Assembly (NCBI GenBank): GCA_021793645.1
Contig: JAJYSJ010000001.1
Location: 248,001 to 312,000 of the forward strand
Source of the DNA: Bacillota bacterium
GTDB taxonomy: Bacteria; Bacillota; Sulfobacillia; JAJZYS01; JAJYTV01
DNA: 64,000 nucleotides
Direction: 5' to 3'
How positions within the stretch are numbered: the first letter of the stretch is position 1; every line of letters starts with the position of its first letter. Position numbers and translations under genes: made by a program. Shown in pieces: positions 7,303-15,811 of the stretch. A model generated the notes under the pieces. That model did no database searches, was not told the DNA's origin, and was given only the letters and a program-made list of their open reading frames with translations.

Positions 7303-7772
7303 TCGGTTAGCTCTTCGAGCTGGCCGGCCGCCCAGCGCTGTCCGTCGCGCACGTACCACGCTGCCGCCCGCAGGCAGTTCGCGCGGTCGGTCTCACCGGA
7401 CGCCCTTGCGCGCTCGGCGAGAGCGTAGAGCGCCTCCACGCGCCTGTCGCCGCCCTCGACGACTTCGCGCAGCAGCCTCGTCGCCGCCTCGTCCCACGGG
7501 GCGGCGTTTTCGTCTTGCTCCCGTGCGCCGAAGCGTTCGTCCAAATAGGCAAGGATCGCGTTCTCGTCGGACAGGACGCGGTCCTTGCCATCGTCGCTGA
7601 TGACGAGCACCGGCACTGTCTCCTGGTTCGACACTTCGCGAACCTTGTGGCGATCCGCACGCCTTCTTGGCACTTCGATGTACTGATACTGCAATCCCAG
7701 CTCGCCGAGCCGGTCGCGCACGACGGCGCAGTAGGGTCAGCCGTGCAGCGTGTAGAGCGTCAATTCCGTCAT
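7299..7772 (-). CDS. Glutaredoxin/GST-N-domain selenoprotein (UPYC), TGA decoded as selenocysteine
   Basis: With TGA (7737-7739) read as Sec this is a 157-residue protein. Its N-terminus, MTELTLYTLHG-U-PYC, matches the glutaredoxin CPYC active site with U12 in place of the first Cys. The glutathione S-transferase N-terminal fold follows: ETVPVLVISDDG with the cis-Pro, and the SDENAILAYLDERFG segment. A helical, Ala/Arg-rich C-terminal extension completes the protein. Without Sec, translation could only begin at an ATG beyond the active site. The ATG overlaps the stop of the HAD gene (ATGA). A likely glutathione- or bacillithiol-like thiol reductase. Confidence 0.82.
7709..7727 (-). other. Candidate bacterial SECIS hairpin for the UPYC selenoprotein
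   Basis: GCC-GUCG, loop UGCG, CGAC-(C bulge)-GGC starts 10 nt after the UGA. The loop occupies positions 17-20 after the UGA and has G second. Seven base pairs are possible; no energy was computed. Confidence 0.55.
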
Positions 7773-8416
7773 CGCGACATCCCCCCGTCTTGAGCGTTCT
7801 CTTGAAGCCATGGATCGAAAAGGAGCTCCTCTGGCGCACGCAGGGTCACGTCGGCAAGCGGGATGTCTCCCGCCTGCCAGCCAGCCCCGATTGCCCGCAC
7901 GCCTGCGGCGTGCGCAGCCTGCATGTCGCTGCGCGAGTCTCCGACGTACGCAGCCTGCCCTGGCTGCACCCCGAGATTCCCCAGGACCTCCAAAATGCCA
8001 GTCGGGTCGGGTTTGGGGTGCGCAACGTCGTCCCCCGTCACAACAGCGCCAAAGTACTTCGCGATGCCGAATTCATGCAGCGTCATCACCGATGAGCGCC
8101 GCCCTTTGTTCGTGACGAGGCCAAGGCGCACCCCGCGTGCCGCAAGTGCATGCAGCATTTCCGTGACGCCGGCAAACGGGCGCGCGAGGCGCGCGTGTTC
8201 GCGCCGATACTCCGCGTAGAACCGATCCACGGCGTCTGGATCACCCGGCGCTTCGCGAGCGATCAGCCGCTCCTCGCTGGGGCCAAAGAGCGGGCGCATC
8301 GCCTCGAGGTCCTTCGGCGCGCCCCAATGCGGCGCGAGTGCGGCGTTGAGGGCCGTCACCACGAGCGGCAGGGTATCTGTCAGCGTACCGTCCAGATCAA
8401 AGAGTACAGCCGTCAA
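7769..8416 (-). CDS. HAD-superfamily phosphatase (phosphoglycolate phosphatase/PpaX-like)
   Basis: The 215-residue protein has all the HAD motifs. Motif I is FDLDGTLTDT with the nucleophilic Asp, motif II is LVTNKG, the conserved Lys lies in HPKPDP, and motif IV is AYVGDSRSDMQAA. The small alpha-helical cap is of the C1 Gph/PpaX type. Phosphoglycolate or pyrophosphate are candidate substrates; sequence alone does not choose. It lies between nrdR (4-nt overlap) and the selenoprotein gene in one transcription unit. Confidence 0.85.
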   Translation of the reverse strand: MTAVLFDLDGTLTDTLPLVVTALNAALAPHWGAPKDLEAMRPLFGPSEERLIAREAPGDPDAVDRFYAEYRREHARLARPFAGVTEMLHALAARGVRLGLVTNKGRRSSVMTLHEFGIAKYFGAVVTGDDVAHPKPDPTGILEVLGNLGVQPGQAAYVGDSRSDMQAAHAAGVRAIGAGWQAGDIPLADVTLRAPEELLFDPWLQENAQDGGMSR

Positions 8417-8871
8417 GGTCCTTTGCGGCCCAGCCGCTCCACCTCCTCGCGAAATTTCTCCACGTCCGCGAAGTCTCGGTAGACCGAGGCGAATCGCACG
8501 TACGCAACCTCGTCGACGTCTTTCAGCCCATGCATCACCAGTTCGCCGATCCAGCGGCTCGCCACCTCGCCGTCCGACTCGTCGTGCGCCTTGCGCGCGA
8601 CCTCGTCGACCAGCTCGCTCAGACGCGCCATCGAGACGGGACGCTTTTCGCAGGCCGTCATCAGCCCGCGCAGGATCTTTTGGCGGTCGAAGACTTCCCG
8701 GCTGCCGTCCTGCTTCACCACGAGCAGAGGAACCTCCTCAAGCCGCTCGTAGGTCGTGAAGCGTCTTTGGCAGCGCGGGCACTCACGGCGCCGCCGGATC
8801 GCGGCACCGTCCTGGGCGGGACGCGAATCGAGCACTCGGCTATCCGCGTAGCCGCAGGCCGGGCAGCGCAC
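8413..8871 (-). CDS. nrdR: Transcriptional repressor NrdR
   Basis: At 152 residues this is a full-length NrdR, the repressor of ribonucleotide reductase genes. The zinc ribbon has MRCPACGYADSRVLDSR and RRRECPRCQRRFTTYER (two CxxC pairs). The ATP-cone follows, with VVKQDGSREVFDRQKILRGL and the YVRFASVYRDF signature near the end. It is the first gene of a minus-strand unit with a HAD phosphatase and the UPYC selenoprotein. Confidence 0.95.
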   Translation of the reverse strand: MRCPACGYADSRVLDSRPAQDGAAIRRRRECPRCQRRFTTYERLEEVPLLVVKQDGSREVFDRQKILRGLMTACEKRPVSMARLSELVDEVARKAHDESDGEVASRWIGELVMHGLKDVDEVAYVRFASVYRDFADVEKFREEVERLGRKGP

Positions 8872-8955
8872 GGAGTTTCTACCCCCCCGCTATGCAGGTG
8901 TCTGCCGTGGCTGCGCCAAACTTGGCAATATGGACGCGCAGCCAAAGGAGAGACG

Positions 8956-10143
8956 GTGGACTTGCGCCTATATTACGACAATTCCTACCTCTACGTCTTC
9001 CGCAGCCGGGTCACCGGCAGCCGCCAGGACGGACGCGGCACTTGGGTCCGCCTGGAGGACAGCGCCTTCTATCCGGAAGTCGGGGGACAGCCGGCCGACG
9101 CGGGGACGCTCGACGGCCAGGCAGTGCTCGACGTCCAGGAGGATGCAGCGGGTGACGTCTGGCATCTCGTCGCAGCTCAAGTCGAGGGCGACGTGGAGGG
9201 TGCGGTGGACCCCGTGCGCCGACTTGACCACATGCAGCAGCACAGCGCGCAGCACATCGCCTCGGAGGCCGTGCGCAGGGTGATAGGACGCGAGACGATC
9301 TCCTTCCACACCGGCGCAGAGGTCTCGACGTTCGACATCGCCGGCCGCGCGGCGCCGGACCTGGAGGAACTGAGCCGCGCGGAGGAGCTCGCCAATCGGA
9401 TTGTCATGGAAGACCGCCCGATCACTGTCCGCTTCGTCGACGCGGAAGAGCTGGGGCGGCTCGGCCTGCGTGCCGCCGAGAAGGTGAGGCCGCCCTACCG
9501 GATCGTCGAGGTGGAAGACTTCGACCTCAACCCCTGCGGCGGCACCCACCCCAGGCGCACCGGCGAGGTCGGCCCGATCAAGCTGTACCCTGGAGAGCCG
9601 GAGCATGAAGGCTTCCGCATCCGCTTCTACGCGGGTGCTCGCGCGGTGCGCGACCACGCCCGGCGCGCCGACGAGCTGCGCCGCGCAGCAGTGCTGCTCG
9701 GGGTGGCCCCCGAGGAGGTCGCGACGGTAGTGGGCACCCGACTTACGGAACTCACGCTGCTGCGCCGGAGCGCAGAGCACTACCGCAAACAGCTCCTCGA
9801 CCGCGAAGCGGACGAGCTCGCGCAGACAGCCGCCGGCGGGCTCGTCGCGCAGGCCTTTCCCGGACGCGGCGCGCAGGAGCTGCGCGAACTTGCCGCCAGG
9901 CTCTCGTCGCGCGGCGTCCGGCTCGTCGTCCTCACGGGAACCGTCGACAGCGGCGGAGCGCTCATCGTCGGACGCCCCGCCGGCGACGGGCCGCATCTCG
10001 GACGCTTCGTGCAGACGCTCTGCGCGGCGCTCGGCGGCCGAGGAGGCGGCGGAGAGGCGCAGGCGCAGGCGGTCTTGCCGCTGCCGGCTGATGATCTACT
10101 CGCGGCAGCGCTCGACCGCCTCAGCCCCGCGCGGGACGACTGA
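8956..10143 (+). CDS. AlaX-type alanyl-tRNA editing protein with DHHA1 domain
   Basis: The 395-residue protein resembles the editing domains of AlaRS without the aminoacylation core and would hydrolyse Ser- or Gly-tRNA(Ala). Zinc ligands are visible as DHMQQHSAQH (HxxxH type) and CGGTH in NPCGGTHPRRTGEV. A C-terminal DHHA1-like part contains LSSRGVRLVVLTG and a glycine-rich stretch. The GTG at 8956 follows AAAGGAGAG with 5 nt spacing; the frame is open further upstream, but there it overlaps nrdR in antisense. Confidence 0.88.
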   Translation: MDLRLYYDNSYLYVFRSRVTGSRQDGRGTWVRLEDSAFYPEVGGQPADAGTLDGQAVLDVQEDAAGDVWHLVAAQVEGDVEGAVDPVRRLDHMQQHSAQHIASEAVRRVIGRETISFHTGAEVSTFDIAGRAAPDLEELSRAEELANRIVMEDRPITVRFVDAEELGRLGLRAAEKVRPPYRIVEVEDFDLNPCGGTHPRRTGEVGPIKLYPGEPEHEGFRIRFYAGARAVRDHARRADELRRAAVLLGVAPEEVATVVGTRLTELTLLRRSAEHYRKQLLDREADELAQTAAGGLVAQAFPGRGAQELRELAARLSSRGVRLVVLTGTVDSGGALIVGRPAGDGPHLGRFVQTLCAALGGRGGGGEAQAQAVLPLPADDLLAAALDRLSPARDD

Positions 10144-10152
10144 CCCATCCGA

Positions 10153-10638
10153 TTACTGGGCGCTCTCCTCTCCGACGAAGCGGATGTCGTGCTCGCCCCG
10201 CGACAATGTCAGCCAGCATGCGCTCGGAGCGTCGCCCCTCGGCTTTGTCGGCGAGCCCGGGTTCAGCAGGGTCACCCCATCGTGCGACTCCCACAGGCGC
10301 CCATGCGAGTGGCCGAAGACGACGATCTCCGGCCGCTCAGGGAAGCTGCGCCAGGCGCGTTCCGCTGTGGTCTGACCGGGACCCGTGTCGCCGTGCACGA
10401 TACCGAGGCGCACACCCTCCAGCGTCAACAGCAGACGGCTCGGCAGCGGCAGGTCGAAGTCGTTGTTGCCACGCACCGCGTAGAGGGGTGCAAGCGCTCC
10501 CAACGTCTGCAAGGTGGCCGCGTCGCACACGTCGCCCGCGTGCACGATCAAGTCGGCGCGTGCCGCGAGGCGGACCAGCCAGTCGGGCAGCCGCCGGCGC
10601 GGTGCGTGCGTATCGGCGGTCACGAGGACCCGCGTCAT
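10153..10638 (-). CDS. Metallophosphoesterase of the YfcE/MJ0936 family
   Basis: The 161-residue calcineurin-like phosphodiesterase has all the metal-binding motifs: VTADTHAP near the N-terminus, HAGDVCD, RGNNDFD, GIVHGD and FGHSHGR. Family members hydrolyse phosphodiesters with Mn or Ni; the physiological substrate is unknown. The ATG overlaps the stop of trmL. It converges on the AlaX-like gene with only 9 nt between stops. Confidence 0.88.
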   Translation of the reverse strand: MTRVLVTADTHAPRRRLPDWLVRLAARADLIVHAGDVCDAATLQTLGALAPLYAVRGNNDFDLPLPSRLLLTLEGVRLGIVHGDTGPGQTTAERAWRSFPERPEIVVFGHSHGRLWESHDGVTLLNPGSPTKPRGDAPSACWLTLSRGEHDIRFVGEESAQ

Positions 10639-11096
10639 CGCCCCTCCAGATCCAGCCCGGGATAGTCCTGCTGGCGCAGCGCTTCATAGGCCGCGATCGC
10701 TACGGCGTTGCCGAGATTCAGCGATCGCACCCCCAAACGCATCGGGATGCGCAGCACGCGCTCTTCGTGCGCCGCGATGATCTCCGGCTCGAGTCCGGCG
10801 CTCTCCCGCCCGAAGAAGAGCCAGGGGTCCTTGCCGAACTGCACGTCGCCGAAGGGGCGGCCGTGCGCCGAGAAGAGCCAGTATTCCGCCTGCATCGGCA
10901 GGAGCTCCTCCATGCTTTCATGGATGTGCAGGCGCACCTGGGGCCAGTAATCCAGGCCCGCGCGCTTCAGGTACCGGTCCTCCAGGGAGAAGCCGAGCGG
11001 CTTCACGAGGTGCAGATCCGCACCGATCGCGACCGAGGTGCGAGCGATGTTGCCGGTATTCGAGTGGATCTCCGGATGGACGAGGACGAGATGCAA
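10635..11096 (-). CDS. trmL: tRNA (cytidine/uridine-34 2'-O)-methyltransferase TrmL (SPOUT)
   Basis: The 153-residue SPOUT methyltransferase modifies the wobble ribose of tRNA-Leu in known members. It shows NTGNIARTSVAIGADLHLV, the FFGRESAGLEPEII loop and IPM-x5-SLNLGNAVAIAAYE, which forms the SAM trefoil knot. The TTG at 11096 is preferred because CGGAGGTG lies 8 nt upstream and the protein then starts directly with the first strand (HLVLVHPEI). Confidence 0.92.
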   Translation of the reverse strand: MHLVLVHPEIHSNTGNIARTSVAIGADLHLVKPLGFSLEDRYLKRAGLDYWPQVRLHIHESMEELLPMQAEYWLFSAHGRPFGDVQFGKDPWLFFGRESAGLEPEIIAAHEERVLRIPMRLGVRSLNLGNAVAIAAYEALRQQDYPGLDLEGR

Positions 11097-11137
11097 AAAG
11101 CGTGCACCTCCGTAGAGTTCGCTGCCAAGTCGGATTC

Positions 11138-11194
11138 GCAATAGAGGGCCCCGCTCCCTGCTCTATTTGCCTGCAAGAGATCTGCGGCTAGAAT
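11138..11194 (+). promoter_or_regulatory. Promoter and candidate LysR operator upstream of the LysR gene
   Basis: TTGCCT (11167-11172) and TAGAAT (11189-11194), 16 nt apart, form a good promoter. Just upstream, ATAGAG-N14-CTCTAT (11141-11166), flanked by GCA/TTGC, is an inverted repeat where an autoregulating LysR protein would bind. Confidence 0.6.
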
Positions 11195-11206
11195 CAAGGC
11201 GATACC

Positions 11207-12136
11207 GTGCCGGGAAAGGAGGCGGGGGGCCTGGACCTCACCGACCTGCGCATCTTCCGTGAAGTGGCGGAGACCGGCAGCTTCAGCCGTGCTGCACAGC
11301 GTCTCTTCCTCGCCCAGCCGACCGTCAGCCATCGCATGGCTTCCCTGGAGCAGTCCATCGGCGCACAGCTCTTCGTGCGTTCCGGCCGCGGCGTGCAGTT
11401 GACGCCGGCTGGCGCACTATTCCTCCAGTACGCGCGCACCGGGCTCGAGAGCCTCGACCAGGGCAGCCGCGCGATCGAGCAGTATCTCGCCGGCCGCAGC
11501 GGGACGCTTTCCCTGGGCTGCGCTACCTCGACCGCCACCTACATCCTGCCGCAAATCCTGCGCCGCTATGTCGCGGCGCGGCCGGACGTGGACGTGCGTG
11601 TGCGCACCGGGTTGTCGCACGCCGTCCTCGACCTTTTGCTCGCGCGCCAAGTGGATTTGGCGCTGGTGCGTCTAGAGGTGCACCAACCGGGAGTGGCCTC
11701 ACAGGTGGTGCTGCGCGAGCCCGTACTCCTTGTTGCGCCGGAAGGCCACCGCCTCGCGCGTCACGCGGGATCCCTCACCGCGGAGGACCTGCGCGGCGCG
11801 CCCTTCCTGCTCTATCACCGCGAGACCGACTACTGGGCGCAGATCTATGGCGTCTTGCAGCAGGGCGGTGCCATGGTCCATCCCGCCATGGAGCTCGACG
11901 CGCTGGAAGCTGTGCGGGCGATGGTGCTCGCGGGGCTCGGGCTGGCGGTTCTGCCCGCTTCGAGCGTGCAGGAGGACCTCGTGCAGGGGCGCATGCACCG
12001 CCTGGACGTCTCCGGACTCATGCTGCCGGACCGCGTCACCTCCGTGCTGCGCCGAGCCGACACGCCGTTCGTCGGCCCGGTGCGCGAGGTCTGGGACTCC
12101 CTTTGCGCCGGCTTCGGCGAAGCGTTCCTGCATTGA
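11207..12136 (+). CDS. LysR-family transcriptional regulator
   Basis: The roughly 300-residue regulator has a typical LysR N-terminal winged helix (LRIFREVAETGSFSRAAQRL, QPTVSHRMASLE) and the periplasmic-binding-like effector domain (TLSLGCATSTATYILPQIL, hydrophobic GLGLAVLPAS). The GTG at 11207 is annotated, but a strong AAAGGAGG lies downstream of it and points to a CTG start at 11231 (protein beginning with DLTDLRIF). The divergent neighbour is trmL. The target genes and effector are unknown. Confidence 0.88.
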   Translation: MPGKEAGGLDLTDLRIFREVAETGSFSRAAQRLFLAQPTVSHRMASLEQSIGAQLFVRSGRGVQLTPAGALFLQYARTGLESLDQGSRAIEQYLAGRSGTLSLGCATSTATYILPQILRRYVAARPDVDVRVRTGLSHAVLDLLLARQVDLALVRLEVHQPGVASQVVLREPVLLVAPEGHRLARHAGSLTAEDLRGAPFLLYHRETDYWAQIYGVLQQGGAMVHPAMELDALEAVRAMVLAGLGLAVLPASSVQEDLVQGRMHRLDVSGLMLPDRVTSVLRRADTPFVGPVREVWDSLCAGFGEAFLH

Positions 12137-12490
12137 ACCTCCCCACCCTGAAGGGCGGAGATTCCGAAGAGAAGCCCGGGGACTGTGTCACGACGTGCAC
12201 CTGCTGGTCCACTACCCTCCGAAGGTGGCAGTTTCCCACTTGGTCAACAGCCTCAAAGGTGTTTCTTCCCGGCTGATCCGCAAGAAGAACTACCCATCCA
12301 TCCAGAAGGCACTGTGGGGAGGCAGCCTGTGGTCCAAGAGCTACTTCGCTGCATCGGCCGGGTGCGCACCGCTTTTCGCACCGCTTTCCATCATCCGGCA
12401 GTACATCGAACACCAGGAGACCCCGCATTGAACGCTTCCCGGCCGCGTCGTAAAACCTCGCCCTCAAACGACGTTTTACGGCGCCGCTGA
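12137..12490 (+). mobile_element. Relic of an IS200/IS605-family element
   Basis: The 398 bp between the LysR and deacetylase genes hold the 3' part of a TnpA transposase plus hairpins at both sides. A CCACCCTGAAGGGCGG motif lies just after the LysR stop, and CGTAAAAC-N16-GTTTTACG follows at 12449-12480. The catalytic N-terminal half is missing, so the element cannot move by itself. Confidence 0.6.
12186..12431 (+). pseudogene. Truncated IS200/IS605 TnpA (Y1 transposase), C-terminal part only
   Basis: The frame gives CHDVHLLVHYPPKVAVSHLV and NSLKGVSSRLIRKK, then ALWGGSLWSKSYFAAS and IIRQYIEHQ before a TGA. This is the second half of TnpA: HUH-like DHVHLL motif, then the helix that in intact enzymes carries the catalytic Tyr (here IIRQYIE). 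No start codon or N-terminal beta strands remain. A short tandem duplication of GCACCGCTTT inserts four residues (near 12365-12385), which is further decay. Confidence 0.75.
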
Positions 12491-12534
12491 TAATTGCCAT
12501 CGTCAACGATCCGCTGCATGGCAATGCTGAAGGC

Positions 12535-13302
12535 ATGCGCGCCCTACTCCTGATCGTTTTTGCGGTCCTTTTCGCGCCGGGGGCGGCTGCTGCCTGCGCC
12601 GCGCCCCAGCGCGCGCTCGTGCTCGTCTACCACGGGCTCGGACCGCACAGGCCCTACTGGGTCGAGCCGGAACGGTTCGAGGCGGATATCCTCTACCTGC
12701 TGCGCCGGGGCTATCACACCGTCAGCCTGCGCCAGATCGAGGGATATGCCCTGCATGGCGACCGTCTACCAGAAAAGCCCGTCCTCCTGACATTCGACGA
12801 CGGCGTCGAGTCCGTATACCGCTACGCCCTGCCGATCACCGAACGCTACAAGGTGCCGTCCGTCCTGTTCATGATCGGAAGTCGCATCGGCCGGCCAGGG
12901 CACCTCAGTGCGGCGCAGCTGCGGGAGATGCAGCGAAGCGGCCTTTGGAGCATCGAGGCACACACCTATGACATGCACCGCTACGTGCGCGGCGTCCGCG
13001 GCTACGCGGCGCAGATGGTGAACCCACGGCCGCTCGAAGCGCCCGCGGATCGGGCGGAGGCGATCCGCCAGGATACGGCGAGCGAGGCGAAGGCCTTTTG
13101 CAGGGCTGGCATCCCGCAGCCCACCGCTTTCGCCTTCCCCTTCGGAAAGCACGACGGGCCGGCCATCGCGCTGCTGCACGCCGCCTACCCCGTCCTCTTT
13201 GATTCGCGCCCCGCGCTTGCGCGCCCGAGAGAGTTCCTGCTGCCTCGCCTCGACGCGACCGCGGCCCCGCTCCCGAAGCTGCTGGAGGCCTATGGCGGCT
13301 AG
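12535..13302 (+). CDS. Secreted polysaccharide deacetylase (NodB domain)
   Basis: The 255-residue protein has an N-terminal signal peptide (hydrophobic ALLLIVFAVLFAPGAAAA). The carbohydrate esterase 4 fold follows: LVLVYHGLGP, the TFDDGVES metal/catalytic motif with its two Asp, and EAHTYDMH with the HxxxxH zinc ligands. It probably deacetylates peptidoglycan or another envelope glycan outside the membrane. FAFPFGKHD is the conserved motif 3 region. It stands alone between an IS relic and a convergent lipoprotein gene. Confidence 0.88.
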   Translation: MRALLLIVFAVLFAPGAAAACAAPQRALVLVYHGLGPHRPYWVEPERFEADILYLLRRGYHTVSLRQIEGYALHGDRLPEKPVLLTFDDGVESVYRYALPITERYKVPSVLFMIGSRIGRPGHLSAAQLREMQRSGLWSIEAHTYDMHRYVRGVRGYAAQMVNPRPLEAPADRAEAIRQDTASEAKAFCRAGIPQPTAFAFPFGKHDGPAIALLHAAYPVLFDSRPALARPREFLLPRLDATAAPLPKLLEAYGG

Positions 13303-13303
13303 C

Positions 13304-14431
13304 TCACCACGGAAGCCGCACCGTGCCAAGGATCTCCCTGGCGAGCGCGCCGTCGCCCCGTCTCACCGTGACCGCCGCCTCCAGGTCTCCCCCGTTCAGG
13401 TAATCCACAACCAGCTGGTACCCCACAAGGCCGCCCTTCTGCGGTGTAACCGAGAGGAAGCCGTGGTCGCCGAGCGGTGTTGTACCCTTGGCCGACCCGA
13501 TGTAGATCGGCGTCGAGAGCGTGTTCACGCCCGGGGCCATGATGCCGGGGTTGTAGCACCCGGCGCAGGCATTCGAATAGACGCTCACCTGCTGCGCGGG
13601 ATCCTTGGGATCGGTCGCGCTGACCCCCTGCGAACTGCCCCCGGAGTTCTCCTGCACCGTGTAATTTTGCGGAACAGCGGCGATCGGCGCCGTGGCATGC
13701 ACCACTGAAATCCAGCGGAATCCGGCAGGCAGGCGGGGTGCGGGAAGAGCGGAGAGACCTGCCTGACTGATTTTCGTGTTGTCCACGTACACGGCTCCCT
13801 GCCGCCAGAAGAGGGCGCCCTTCGGGACGTCCCGCACGACCGATGTCCGTTGGCTCGCGATGCGGAGGACATGCAACGTGTTGTGCGGCCCGAGGTAGAG
13901 GACCATGCCCCGCACTGCGATCGCATTGCCGTAGCCTGGCCCGAGCGCACCGAGGGTGCGCAGGCCGCCCTGCCCGCTTCCCGCGACTCTGAGCAGTTGC
14001 AGCGACCTTGTCCCGGCGCTCTGCGCCGTGAACAGCGCGTAGGGCCCAGTGACGCCCACCAGCGTGACATCGGTCTCTGCCCGCGGCAGCGCCGCGACAC
14101 GCCTCGCTCCCTGTAGGAGATTCTGCTTGCCCTTCTGAGGCTGCGAAAGGTAGACAGTCCAGCTGCCGTCCGGCTTGCCGCCCCCGGGCACTGCCGGGTA
14201 GCCCGGCGGCAGCGCGACGACCACGCCGTACTGCGTACCGCCGACCTGCGGCATCGGACTCTTGCCCTTGTCCGCCGACACCGCCACCCACAGGTAGTCC
14301 GCCGCAATCTGCTCCTTGTGCATGCCGAGCGCCGAAGGGTTCGGCGCGGATGCCACAGGATGGCTGCTCTGCGCGCCGCAGGCCGCTAGCAGCGGCGCGC
14401 AGAGCAACAGGGAAAGCGCTCTCGCCCGCAT
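13304..14431 (-). CDS. Putative lipoprotein of unknown function
   Basis: The 375-residue protein starts with a lipoprotein signal peptide ending in the lipobox LLAAC, so it should be anchored to the outer face of the membrane. The rest is rich in Gly, Ala, Pro and beta-strand-like repeats with no metal or catalytic signature I recognise. A pair of cysteines (CAGC) lies near residue 289. It converges on the deacetylase gene with a 1-nt gap. A lipobox region with very similar sequence recurs at about 31.6 kb. Confidence 0.7.
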   Translation of the reverse strand: MRARALSLLLCAPLLAACGAQSSHPVASAPNPSALGMHKEQIAADYLWVAVSADKGKSPMPQVGGTQYGVVVALPPGYPAVPGGGKPDGSWTVYLSQPQKGKQNLLQGARRVAALPRAETDVTLVGVTGPYALFTAQSAGTRSLQLLRVAGSGQGGLRTLGALGPGYGNAIAVRGMVLYLGPHNTLHVLRIASQRTSVVRDVPKGALFWRQGAVYVDNTKISQAGLSALPAPRLPAGFRWISVVHATAPIAAVPQNYTVQENSGGSSQGVSATDPKDPAQQVSVYSNACAGCYNPGIMAPGVNTLSTPIYIGSAKGTTPLGDHGFLSVTPQKGGLVGYQLVVDYLNGGDLEAAVTVRRGDGALAREILGTVRLPW

Positions 14432-14509
14432 GCGCCAACACCCCTTCGATGCGACTCTTGAACACCTCCGACTTCCCCAAGGAGCGCGGCGAACCCTGCC
14501 CCAAGGGCG

Positions 14510-15811
14510 CTAGCGCACGAACTCCGCGACCGTCTCTACGTGTACCGTGCGCGGGAAGAGGTCGATGGGCTGGACGCGTCCGAGGCGGTAGCCGCCGTCC
14601 GCCAGCACCCTCGCGTCACGCGCCAGGGTCGCCGGGTCGCAGGACACGTAGACGATGCGCGCGGGTCCCTCTGCGGCCAGCCGGCGCGCGAGCTCAGGCG
14701 CCCCGCCGCGCGGGGGGTCGAGCGTCAGCAGGCCGACTCCGCGCGGCAGCGGGGCCTTCTGGGCGTCTCCCACGGAGAACGTCGCCCGAAGACCGTTGCG
14801 CTCCGCGTTGCGGCGCGCCAGCGCCACCGCGTCGGGTGCGTACTCGACCCCAAAGGTGTCGTACCCTTCGCGGGCGAGCAGCAGGGCCAGCACGCCGACG
14901 CCCGTGTAAAGGTCGAGCGCGGTCTCGCCGCCCGCACTGCCGGCAAACTCCAGCGCCTTGGCGAAGAGGTGCTCCGCGGCGCCCGGATGCACCTGGAAGA
15001 AGCTCGTCGGACCGATGGAGAAACGCAGCCCGAGGATCTCCTCCGTGATCTCTCCCCGCCCCGCGAGCAGCCGCGCCGGGCCGCCGAAGATGCGGTTGCC
15101 GGGATCCTCGTTGAGGCTCACGGCGACGCCGACGACGTCCGGATCCTGCGTCATCACGCGCTCCGCGAGCGCCGCAAGGCGCGCCTCGTCGCTCGTCGCG
15201 ACGAGCGTGAGCAGGATGTCGCCGGAGCGGGCGCGGCGCGCGACCGCATGGCGCAGGATGCCGCCCTGCCCGTCGTAGGCCGAGATGCCGAGTTCAGCCA
15301 TCGCGCGGCGCAGGATCTCCGGCAGCAGCCGCAGGGAGGGCGCTGCGACGGAGCAGTCGTCCTGCTCGACGATCTCGTGGCTCTGCGCAGCGAAGAGGCC
15401 GATCCGCGCGACGCCGTTCTGTTTGCGTACCGGCCAGCTGACCTTGGCGCGGTAGGCGTAGGGATCTTCTGGGCCGATGCACGGCGCCACGTCGGCATCG
15501 AGCCGGCCGATGCGCCGCAGCGCGTCCTGCACCGTCCGGGTCTTCTCGCGCAGCTCCGCAGGGTAGCTGATCGCCTGCAGCTGGCAGCCTCCGCAGCGGC
15601 CGAACACTGCGCAAGGCGGAGCCACACGGTCTGCGCTGGGACGCACGATCCGAAGAAGGCGCGCCCGCGCCATCTGCTTGCGATCCTGTGTATATGTGAC
15701 GAGACACAGGTCCCCGGGCACGGCACCAGGCACGAAGAGCACCAGCCCCTCGTGCCGTCCGACGCCTTCACCGCTGCGCCCGATGCCCGTGATCTCGATC
15801 TCGGCCTGCAC
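14510..15811 (-). CDS. 23S rRNA (uracil-C5)-methyltransferase, RlmD/RlmCD family
   Basis: The 433-residue protein has an N-terminal TRAM domain (EIEITGIGRSGEGVGRHEG). The 4Fe-4S site shows CAVFGRCGGCQLQ and the distal Cys of DDCSVAAPS. The SAM-binding strand is DLYTGVGVLALLLA, and the catalytic Cys lies in VYVSCDPATLARD. It methylates uracil in 23S rRNA; which position is not decided by sequence. The GTG overlaps the gatB TAG, and the GatB C-terminal codons supply the GAGGAGGAAG ribosome site. Confidence 0.88.
   Translation of the reverse strand: MQAEIEITGIGRSGEGVGRHEGLVLFVPGAVPGDLCLVTYTQDRKQMARARLLRIVRPSADRVAPPCAVFGRCGGCQLQAISYPAELREKTRTVQDALRRIGRLDADVAPCIGPEDPYAYRAKVSWPVRKQNGVARIGLFAAQSHEIVEQDDCSVAAPSLRLLPEILRRAMAELGISAYDGQGGILRHAVARRARSGDILLTLVATSDEARLAALAERVMTQDPDVVGVAVSLNEDPGNRIFGGPARLLAGRGEITEEILGLRFSIGPTSFFQVHPGAAEHLFAKALEFAGSAGGETALDLYTGVGVLALLLAREGYDTFGVEYAPDAVALARRNAERNGLRATFSVGDAQKAPLPRGVGLLTLDPPRGGAPELARRLAAEGPARIVYVSCDPATLARDARVLADGGYRLGRVQPIDLFPRTVHVETVAEFVR

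Noticed and set aside
8530-8955. An N-terminal extension of the AlaX-type protein back to 8530
   Set aside because: That part is antisense to nrdR and has arginine/histidine-rich composition; the GTG at 8956 has an excellent ribosome site and fits the editing-domain start.
13299-14504. An alternative 401-residue minus-strand ORF over the lipoprotein gene
   Set aside because: It is Arg/Gly-rich with no signal peptide, while the overlapping frame gives a classical lipobox and balanced composition.
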